DNA of 16,862 nt, from positions 1 through 16,862 of the forward strand of contig CAKSVM010000067.1 in the NCBI GenBank assembly GCA_934503195.1, written 5' to 3'. The stretch is from an uncultured Eubacteriales bacterium. GTDB lineage: Bacteria; Bacillota; Clostridia; Oscillospirales; CAG-272. This document shows, in pieces, positions 1 to 4,777 of the stretch; position 1 is the stretch's first letter; every line of letters begins with the position of its first letter. Both the position numbers and the translations under genes were made by a program. Below the pieces are notes generated by a model. That model had not been told where the DNA came from and searched no databases. It saw nothing but the letters and a program-made list of their open reading frames with translations.

Positions 1-28
1 CGAAAAGTGGTTTCCGCCCCCCAGTAAC

Positions 29-958
29 TTATTCGCTAAAGAGAGGTGTGGAGAGGTAGCGGTCGCCGGTGTCGGGGAGGAGGGCGACGATGGTCTTGCC
101 AGCGTTTTCGGGGCGTTTAGCGAGGATGGTGGCCGCGTGAACTGCCGCGCCGGAGGTGATGCCGACGAGGAAGCCTTCGGAGCGCGCGATAGCTCTTCCG
201 GCCGCGAACGCATCCTCGTTCTCGATCGTCAGAATCTCGTCGAGAATGTCGGAATTCAGCGTGTCGGGCTTGAATCCCGCGCCGATGCCCTGAAGCTTGT
301 GCGGTCCGGTGATTCCTTTAGTCAGGAAGGGCGAACCCGCCGGTTCGAGTCCGACAACCTTGATCGCCGGATTCTTCGACTTCAGGAACCCGCCGATGCC
401 GCTGACCGTTCCGCCGGTGCCGATGCCCGCGACGAAAATGTCAACCTTGCCGTCGGTGTCGTTCCAGATCTCGGGTCCGGTCGTCTCAAAGTGCGCCTTC
501 GGGTTGGCCGGGTTCACAAACTGACCCGGAATAAAGCTTCCGGCCGTTTCCTTAGCGAGCTCCTCGGCCTTCGCGATCGCGCCCTTCATGCCCTTCGATC
601 CCTCGGTCAGCACAAGCTCCGCGCCGTACGCCTTCAGAAGATTACGACGCTCGACGCTCATCGTCTCGGGCATCGTCAGAATGAGTCTGTAGCCCTTCGC
701 CGCCGCGATCGATGCGAGACCGATTCCCGTGTTGCCCGACGTCGGCTCGATGATCGTCGCGCCCGGCTTCAGAACCCCGCGCGCCTCAGCGTCCTCAATC
801 ATCGCCTTCGCGATACGATCCTTAACGCTTCCCGCCGGGTTGAAGTATTCAAGCTTCGCCAGAATCGTGGCCTTGAGATCGTTCTTCTTTTCGTAATTCG
901 TGAGTTCGACGAGTGGCGTATTGCCGATGAGCTCGGTTACATTCTTGTAGATTTTCAT
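29..958 (-). CDS. cysK: Cysteine synthase A (O-acetylserine sulfhydrylase)
   Basis: This cytoplasmic PLP enzyme makes L-cysteine from O-acetylserine and sulfide, the last step of cysteine biosynthesis. The 309-residue length is normal for the family. The N-terminal IGNTPLVEL signature is present. The PLP-binding lysine is K46 in NPAGSVKDR, the substrate loop TSGNTG is at about 73-78, and the phosphate-cup glycines GTGGT are at 180-184. A late TSGAA motif carries the serine that contacts the PLP ring nitrogen. The start is an ATG preceded by AAAGGAG about 8 nt upstream. It stands alone in this window, with no serine acetyltransferase beside it, and is divergent from a DMT transporter. A consensus promoter and a repeated GTAGG motif just after the predicted transcription start suggest sulfur- or cysteine-responsive control, which is inference. 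Its terminator is not visible before the window edge. Confidence 0.96.
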   Translation of the reverse strand: MKIYKNVTELIGNTPLVELTNYEKKNDLKATILAKLEYFNPAGSVKDRIAKAMIEDAEARGVLKPGATIIEPTSGNTGIGLASIAAAKGYRLILTMPETMSVERRNLLKAYGAELVLTEGSKGMKGAIAKAEELAKETAGSFIPGQFVNPANPKAHFETTGPEIWNDTDGKVDIFVAGIGTGGTVSGIGGFLKSKNPAIKVVGLEPAGSPFLTKGITGPHKLQGIGAGFKPDTLNSDILDEILTIENEDAFAAGRAIARSEGFLVGITSGAAVHAATILAKRPENAGKTIVALLPDTGDRYLSTPLFSE

Positions 959-991
959 ATTATTTTCTCCTTTTTTACTCGGGCGGCTAAT

Positions 992-1009
992 TCCTACTTA
1001 ACCTACCTT
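992..1009 (-). promoter_or_regulatory. Candidate operator in the cysK leader
   Basis: Read on the minus strand the leader contains GGTAGGTTAAGTAGGAA, a direct repeat of GTAGG separated by TTAA. It lies about 8-25 nt downstream of the predicted start of transcription, a position where a bound repressor would block cysK. CymR/IscR-type Rrf2 regulators often control cysteine genes in Bacillota. Assigning this site to such a regulator is a guess from position and context. Confidence 0.35.
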
Positions 1010-1022
1010 CTTGGTTGGCATT

Positions 1023-1051
1023 ATTATACCACTTCTTCCGCGATTTGTCAA
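1023..1051 (-). promoter_or_regulatory. cysK promoter
   Basis: On the minus strand TTGACA (plus 1046-1051) and TATAAT (plus 1023-1028) are separated by exactly 17 bp, with TGG before the -10 (extended -10). Transcription should start near 1016, giving a leader of about 58 nt to the cysK ATG. Confidence 0.85.
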
Positions 1052-1083
1052 GAGGTTTCGCGAAAAAAATCTGATTTTTTTGT

Positions 1084-1125
1084 AAAAGTCGAATTTGTCC
1101 ATATAAAAGTCGATCGTGTCTATAT
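1084..1125 (+). repeat. Tandem 21-bp direct repeat upstream of the DMT promoter
   Basis: Two adjacent 21-bp units (1084-1104 and 1105-1125) both begin AAAAGTCGA and end with GTC.ATAT. They match at 17 of 21 positions. The period is two helical turns and the second unit ends where the -35 of the transporter promoter should lie. This looks like a paired activator or repressor site, but its regulator is not identifiable. Confidence 0.5.
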
Positions 1126-1142
1126 GAATTTTCCGGAAAGTG

Positions 1143-1151
1143 TGGTATAAT
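1143..1151 (+). promoter_or_regulatory. Extended -10 promoter of the DMT transporter gene
   Basis: The sequence TGGTATAAT is a consensus extended -10 element. No good -35 hexamer is found 16-18 bp upstream; the spot is occupied by the end of a tandem repeat and by a TTCCGGAA palindrome (1131-1138). This fits a promoter dependent on an activator or on the extended -10 alone. The start of transcription would be near 1158, only about 23 nt before the coding start. Confidence 0.65.
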
Positions 1152-1180
1152 AGCATATCAACTTTTTTGTGAGGCATTTT

Positions 1181-2116
1181 GTGGAATATATTTTTCTCTT
1201 TGTTTCGGTCGCGGCAGCGTCGGCGCGCTCGATGCTTTCGAAGCGGCTTGGAAAATTCACCGATAAAACCGACTCGTTCGGACTCGTGAACGCCGCGATC
1301 TCGCTCGCCGCCTTCCTCCTGATGATCGCCTACGCGATTCTCCGCGGCGCGGATATGTCGGGAAAAACGCTCGTGATGTCGCTTTTCTACGCCTTTTTCA
1401 CCACCTCGTCGCAGCTCTGCTATATGCGGGCGATGGCGGACGGACGCGTCTCGTCGGTCACTTTTTTCTACTCCTGCGGCTTCTTAATACCGACTTTCGC
1501 CGGGCTTTTAATATGGAAGGAAAAAATCTCGCCCGCCGGGATTATCGGAATAATTCTCCTTCTCCCCGCGCTCGCGCTCTGTAAGCTCGGAAGCTCGGAC
1601 GCTAAAAAGCGCGATTCGAAATGTGACCTATCAAAGCCTGTTCCTGATACGAACAAATTGTCGTCCGACTCGTGCTGGATGATCTGGGCACTCCTCGCCA
1701 CGCTCTCGTCCGGCATGGTCGGACTCATCCAGAAGCTCCATCAAAGCTCGGACGTAAAGAACGAACTCGGCGGATTTCTGCTCGTCGCGATGGGAACCTC
1801 AATCCTCCTTTCGCTCGCTCTTGCCTTTGCCGGCGCGAAAAACGCCGCGTCGCTCCGTGAAAACTTCTCCGCGATAAAGCATGAGGCCCTCGCCCCCGCG
1901 CTCATCTGCGGATTCTGCTTCGGTGCTTCGAATATCATCAACCTGACGCTGACCGGAATCATCCCGGCGATAATCTTCTTCCCCGCGGTCAACGGCGGAA
2001 CTGTGATCTTTTCGACACTCGCCGCGAGAATCTTTGGCGGCGAAAAGGTGTCAAAACGGCAGCTCATCGGACTCGCGTTCGGACTTGTCGGCATAATTTT
2101 AGTCGCTCTGAAATAA
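1181..2116 (+). CDS. DMT superfamily (EamA-type) transporter
   Basis: This is an integral membrane protein of about 311 residues with roughly ten hydrophobic segments arranged as two halves, the usual length and layout of drug/metabolite transporters. A polar loop near residues 145-165 (rich in Ser, Asp, Lys) divides the halves. The end GLAFGLVGIILVALK is typical of the last EamA helix. GTG at 1181 is preferred because TGAGG lies 6 nt upstream. An in-frame GTG at 1169 would add four residues but has no ribosome binding site and sits about 11 nt from the predicted transcript start. The substrate is unknown. Divergence from cysK invites comparison with E. coli EamA (YdeD), which exports O-acetylserine and cysteine, but that link rests on position only. 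A strong bidirectional terminator follows. Confidence 0.85.
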   Translation: MEYIFLFVSVAAASARSMLSKRLGKFTDKTDSFGLVNAAISLAAFLLMIAYAILRGADMSGKTLVMSLFYAFFTTSSQLCYMRAMADGRVSSVTFFYSCGFLIPTFAGLLIWKEKISPAGIIGIILLLPALALCKLGSSDAKKRDSKCDLSKPVPDTNKLSSDSCWMIWALLATLSSGMVGLIQKLHQSSDVKNELGGFLLVAMGTSILLSLALAFAGAKNAASLRENFSAIKHEALAPALICGFCFGASNIINLTLTGIIPAIIFFPAVNGGTVIFSTLAARIFGGEKVSKRQLIGLAFGLVGIILVALK

Positions 2117-2117
2117 G

Positions 2118-2153
2118 AAAATCCCGTCCGGAAGTATTTTCGGACGGGATTTT
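2118..2153. terminator. Bidirectional intrinsic terminator
   Basis: A perfect 13-bp stem (AAAATCCCGTCCG at 2118-2130, CGGACGGGATTTT at 2141-2153) surrounds a 10-nt loop and is flanked by A and T runs. It ends the transporter gene on the plus strand and the endolysin-holin transcript on the minus strand. A copy of the 14-bp repeat begins at the very next base. Confidence 0.9.
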
Positions 2154-2197
2154 GCAACATATGTCGCATTATTTTTTAATTTTGCAACACTCGTTGC
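2154..2197 (+). repeat. Palindromic 14-bp repeat cluster 1 (two copies)
   Basis: Copies are GCAACATATGTCGC (2154-2167) and GCAACACTCGTTGC (2184-2197), start-to-start 30 bp with a 16-bp spacer. Each is preceded by ATTTT. They lie between the shared terminator and the holin-like gene. The invariant half GCAACA is on the plus strand as in the other clusters. Confidence 0.75.
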
Positions 2198-2230
2198 GTA
2201 TTCCTGCCGATCAGCAGATCAGACGACATT

Positions 2231-2476
2231 TCACTCGGATTTCTTCCCGTCGCCGACCTTTTCCTGATCGTCCTTCGTGGAATTTTCGCGGTTCGCGTCG
2301 ACCATCGACTCGCCTAAGATGTAAGCGACAAGTACGCCGCCCGCCGTGATGATCGCGCTGACCTGCGCGATCGTGCTTTCGCTCGCCCTGAACGCGACGA
2401 GAAGCGCGGAAACAAATCCCGCGGCCGCCGCCCAGAACTTCCTTGACGATAGTTTCTGCTTCCAGTTGATGTTCAT
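2231..2476 (-). CDS. Holin-like small membrane protein
   Basis: This 81-residue protein begins MNINWKQKLSSRKFW, resembling the N-terminus of small phage holins (phi LC3-like, INWK...FW). It then has two hydrophobic segments, about residues 14-29 and 37-54, followed by GESMVDANRE and a highly charged, probably cytoplasmic tail rich in Lys, Asp and Glu. Such holins form membrane lesions that let an endolysin reach the cell wall. The start is firm: AAGGAGGT lies 8 nt before the ATG. It is downstream of the GH25 gene on the same strand with a 107-bp gap that holds three 14-bp repeats and no visible terminator, so the two are probably co-transcribed. The order endolysin then holin is the reverse of many phages. 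Family assignment is by sequence feel rather than by alignment. Confidence 0.72.
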   Translation of the reverse strand: MNINWKQKLSSRKFWAAAAGFVSALLVAFRASESTIAQVSAIITAGGVLVAYILGESMVDANRENSTKDDQEKVGDGKKSE

Positions 2477-2508
2477 TGTATTACCTCCTTTTCAAATTTC
2501 GCCAATAC

Positions 2509-2584
2509 GCAACATTTGTTGTATAATGACGTCTGATTCCGCAACATAAGTTGCGTTGTCCCGATATTCTGCAACACCAGTTGT
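2509..2584 (+). repeat. Palindromic 14-bp repeat cluster 2 (three copies)
   Basis: Copies are GCAACATTTGTTGT (2509-2522), GCAACATAAGTTGC (2541-2554) and GCAACACCAGTTGT (2571-2584). Start-to-start distances are 32 and 30 bp, with spacers of 18 and 16 bp. The cluster fills the gap between endolysin and holin-like genes, and the last copy ends on the first base of the endolysin stop codon. Confidence 0.78.
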
Positions 2585-3345
2585 CAAATTTTCACCCAGC
2601 TGTTAATCTCGCCGAGCAGAAGTCGGTTTTCGGCCACACGCTTTATCGTGAAGCTCTTTCCGATAAGCCGCTTCGGTATTGATTTCCCGTTCGAATAGAC
2701 GTCGCCCGGCTTTATCACGTAGCTTCCGCCGACCTTGTAGAATACCTCCGCGCCGAAGTAACCGATATTGACGTCGCAGCTCCCGATTCCGTCGACATTT
2801 CCGATCCCGTACTGCCAGATTTTCACGCGCGGAAGCGTCATCGGCTTCGGAACGCCCCAGTGAGCCAGCCAGATATCGGCGTCCGGAAGCTCGTCAAAGC
2901 GATTCTTCACAAAATCCGGATTCGTGTAGATCATCGGTTCAAATCCCGCGCCGCGCACATACTCCGTGAACGCCCCGACGGCCTTTCCGAGTTCAGCGCG
3001 CCCGAGTCCCGAAAGCCATCCCGGACTCTCAACGTCCACCGCCGCCCAGAGCTTCAGCTTTTTCCGTAACGGCTCGATCACCCGGCAGAATCTCTCGGCC
3101 TCGTAAAGCGACTCGTCGACATCCCGCGCCGTGAAATAATGGTAGCACCCGACCGGAATCCCGCGCCGCGACGCGTTCTGAACATTCTCCGCAAAGCGGC
3201 TGTCGGTGAAAAAGCGCAATCCCCCGGTCGCCTTTGTCTCGCCGCGCCCCTGACTCGCCTTCACCATCGCGAAATCCACAGAAATGCCGCTCCAGTCGAT
3301 CTTCCCCTGAAGCGTCGAGACATCGATTCCATTCATCGTCTTCAA
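2584..3345 (-). CDS. GH25 endolysin (N-acetylmuramidase) with C-terminal SH3-like domain
   Basis: This is a 253-residue lysozyme of the GH25 (Chalaropsis) family, which cleaves the MurNAc-GlcNAc bond of peptidoglycan. The catalytic barrel spans about residues 4-200: GIDVS..QGKIDW near the start, VKASQG at 28-33, GCYHYF at 66-71, catalytic acids in VDVE (D104, E106), then IWQYG and DGIGSCDVN at 185-193. Residues about 207-253 form a small SH3-like wall-binding module ending LLLGEINSWVKI. There is no signal peptide, as expected for an endolysin released by a holin. The start is taken as TTG at 3345 because GGGAGG lies 8 nt before it. The GTG at 3354 directly abuts that site and the ATG at 3336 is 17 nt away. 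No other phage genes are nearby. Confidence 0.92.
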   Translation of the reverse strand: MKTMNGIDVSTLQGKIDWSGISVDFAMVKASQGRGETKATGGLRFFTDSRFAENVQNASRRGIPVGCYHYFTARDVDESLYEAERFCRVIEPLRKKLKLWAAVDVESPGWLSGLGRAELGKAVGAFTEYVRGAGFEPMIYTNPDFVKNRFDELPDADIWLAHWGVPKPMTLPRVKIWQYGIGNVDGIGSCDVNIGYFGAEVFYKVGGSYVIKPGDVYSNGKSIPKRLIGKSFTIKRVAENRLLLGEINSWVKI

Positions 3346-3372
3346 GATAAACACCTCCCTTCCGATATAAAC

Positions 3373-3381
3373 ATTATATCA
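3373..3381 (-). promoter_or_regulatory. Endolysin-holin promoter (extended -10)
   Basis: The minus strand reads TGATATAAT here, an extended -10, about 28 nt upstream of the TTG start. No recognisable -35 lies 16-18 bp upstream, so the promoter may be weak or need an activator. A degenerate copy of the 14-bp repeat (11 of 14 matches, 3376-3389) overlaps it. Confidence 0.6.
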
Positions 3382-3389
3382 TATGTCGC
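3376..3389 (+). repeat. Degenerate 14-bp repeat over the endolysin promoter
   Basis: ATATCATATGTCGC differs from the full copy GCAACATATGTCGC only in the first half and shares the exact ATATGTCGC end. It overlaps the -10 of the endolysin promoter. Because part of the mismatched half is the TATAAT itself, the match could be chance. Confidence 0.4.
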
Positions 3390-3437
3390 GCCGCTCCCGC
3401 ACGCCAGAACGCGTCATGATGTGTCGGCTTTATAAAT

Positions 3438-3466
3438 AAAAAATCAGGCGCAACGCCTGATTTTTT
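3438..3466. terminator. Bidirectional intrinsic terminator upstream of the endolysin
   Basis: A perfect 13-bp stem (3438-3450 and 3454-3466) with GC core TCAGGCG/CGCCTGA and loop CAA is bounded by A6 and T6. On the minus strand it is a second stop for transcripts leaving the GTPase operon, so it insulates the lysis genes from that operon. The rest of 3355-3580 holds the endolysin promoter and repeat cluster 3 and no gene. Confidence 0.88.
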
Positions 3467-3485
3467 CGTGATTATATACTATTAC

Positions 3486-3561
3486 GCAACATAAGTTGTG
3501 ATATACGTGATTTGTGCAACATATGTCGCGGAATAAAAGCGGATTCTGCAACATATGTAAC
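3486..3561 (+). repeat. Palindromic 14-bp repeat cluster 3 (three copies)
   Basis: Copies are GCAACATAAGTTGT (3486-3499), GCAACATATGTCGC (3516-3529, identical to the first copy of cluster 1) and GCAACATATGTAAC (3548-3561). Start-to-start distances are 30 and 32 bp, matching the other clusters. The third copy lies in the loop of the operon terminator. Confidence 0.78.
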
Positions 3562-3571
3562 AGAATCCGCT
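3538..3571 (-). terminator. Intrinsic terminator of the vWA-GTPase-GAP1 operon
   Basis: A perfect 11-bp stem (AGCGGATTCTG at 3538-3548, CAGAATCCGCT at 3561-3571) starts 10 nt after the last gene of the operon and on the minus strand is followed by TTTATT. Its 12-nt loop is almost wholly made of one 14-bp repeat copy. Confidence 0.75.
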
Positions 3572-3580
3572 GATATTTTC

Positions 3581-4777
3581 TCAGATAACCTTTCCGATGA
3601 CGCATCCGACAAGAAGCGCGACGATTCCGGTGACAATCATCAGGAATCTGACCTCTTTCTGCCCCAGAAACCAGCCGATCCGCTCGGAAATCTTCTCAGG
3701 TATCTTCGCGTTTTCCGACTGACTTTCCGCGTGATCATCCGCGTTACTGGAGTTTTTATCAGATTTCGCAACGTGTGTTGCAAATTTTTCCGCCAACTCG
3801 TGGTTTTCCCCCGTGTCCGCCGCGTCCTCGCGCGGCTCGGGGATTATCCCGCTCTCGATGTGTATCCGCGAAAGTTCGGAAATGAGCTTTCGCGCCTGAA
3901 TCTGCCGCTTCGTCATCGAAAAACGCTCGGTCTGAAGCTCTCGCTCGGAAAAATCCATCCGGCTCCAGTGATCGTAAAGCTCGGAAACCGCGTATTCCTT
4001 CCCCATCTCGAGCACCGCGAACGGCTCGGAATCAAGCCCCGAAAGCTCGACGTCGCTGTCAACGATTATCAGCCGCACGTTGTTCGATTGTGACTTAAAA
4101 CGCACAATCTGATCCCGCTGAAGATAGGTCACAAACCCGATCTGCTTCCTGAACTCACCGGGCAGAAGCGACATTATCTGAGTCAGAATCTCCTTCGCCG
4201 CCGCGTTGAAATCAGCTTGTCTTGTGACCTTTACGACCACAGTCTTCCCGTCGCAGAGCCGCTCGGACGCCGCCGCCGCGAGATTCCGCAGCGACCCGTT
4301 TGCCGCCGGGACGAAATTCTCGTCATATTCCCCGCCAAGCTCAGGCTCGGACTTCTTCTTGTCGCGGTCAAAGAGCGACGTTATCGCGCCGCCGTCAAGA
4401 AATCCGGTCGTGAAGAGCCGACAAAGCAGCCCGCGCGGCGAAATTTCCCTGTAATCCTCGAAAAAAATCTGCGAAAACCGGAATTCGCGTCCCTCGCCGT
4501 AAAGTCCGCACTCGCCGAAGACCGCCGCCGCGTCAGATCTCCCGTCCGAAACGGTCAGCGGGCAGTAGAAGAAGCTTTTCGGCGTCCGCGTATGCTCGCC
4601 GTAGCTCTCGCCGCGCTCGATTATGAGGAAATTCTCGCGGATTTTCAGCAGAAAATTCGTGTAGTTCAGCGTGTGAAGCCTTTCCGAGAAGAATCCGCTC
4701 GTCCCGGCTGACAGCTCGCGCTGTTCGTTGTCCGCGCTGTCGCGGCCGATTATGCAGCAAAATTCCGATCTTTTCAT
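3581..4777 (-). CDS. Tail-anchored protein resembling GTPase-associated protein 1 (GAP1-like)
   Basis: This 398-residue protein is the last gene of the operon. Its ATG overlaps the stop of the GTPase gene by 4 bp (ATGA), with AAAGGA just upstream, so the two are probably translationally coupled. There is no signal peptide. About residues 165-245 contain SERLCDGKTVVVKV, then LLPGEFRKQIGFVTYLQ and a beta-rich stretch; this LLP...FxTY pattern is what I recall of the middle domain of GAP1 proteins found beside bacterial double GTPases. Residues about 312-362 are a polar, probably disordered linker. The end (about 376-396) is one hydrophobic helix, giving a tail anchor with the body in the cytoplasm. 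A repeat copy (3768-3781) encodes part of the linker. The biochemical role is unknown; the family call needs a profile search. Confidence 0.6.
   Translation of the reverse strand: MKRSEFCCIIGRDSADNEQRELSAGTSGFFSERLHTLNYTNFLLKIRENFLIIERGESYGEHTRTPKSFFYCPLTVSDGRSDAAAVFGECGLYGEGREFRFSQIFFEDYREISPRGLLCRLFTTGFLDGGAITSLFDRDKKKSEPELGGEYDENFVPAANGSLRNLAAAASERLCDGKTVVVKVTRQADFNAAAKEILTQIMSLLPGEFRKQIGFVTYLQRDQIVRFKSQSNNVRLIIVDSDVELSGLDSEPFAVLEMGKEYAVSELYDHWSRMDFSERELQTERFSMTKRQIQARKLISELSRIHIESGIIPEPREDAADTGENHELAEKFATHVAKSDKNSSNADDHAESQSENAKIPEKISERIGWFLGQKEVRFLMIVTGIVALLVGCVIGKVI
3768..3781 (+). repeat. 14-bp palindromic repeat inside the GAP1-like coding region
   Basis: GCAACGTGTGTTGC is a perfect-arm copy, preceded by ATTTC like the intergenic copies. 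It encodes residues 333-337 (ATHVA) in the polar linker before the membrane helix, a place that could tolerate an insertion. It is in the same orientation as the other copies. Confidence 0.6.

Noticed and set aside
137..1150. 337-residue open frame on the plus strand
   Set aside because: Runs antisense through cysK and across its promoter; Arg/Asp-rich composition without family features, a shadow of the strong codon bias.
2522..2527. Plus-strand TATAAT within repeat cluster 2 as a promoter
   Set aside because: No -35 and no plus-strand gene downstream; it arises from the end of a repeat copy and its spacer.
2231..3345. Complete prophage
   Set aside because: Only the two lysis genes are present; no capsid, tail, portal, terminase, integrase or attachment sites are seen in the window.
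2154..3561. CRISPR array made of the regularly spaced repeats
   Set aside because: Repeats are only 14 bp and diverged, spacers are 16-18 bp, clusters have two or three units, and no cas genes are present.
4217..4711. 164-residue and other plus-strand frames within the GTPase operon
   Set aside because: Antisense shadows with Arg/Ala-rich composition and no ribosome binding sites, opposite well-supported genes.
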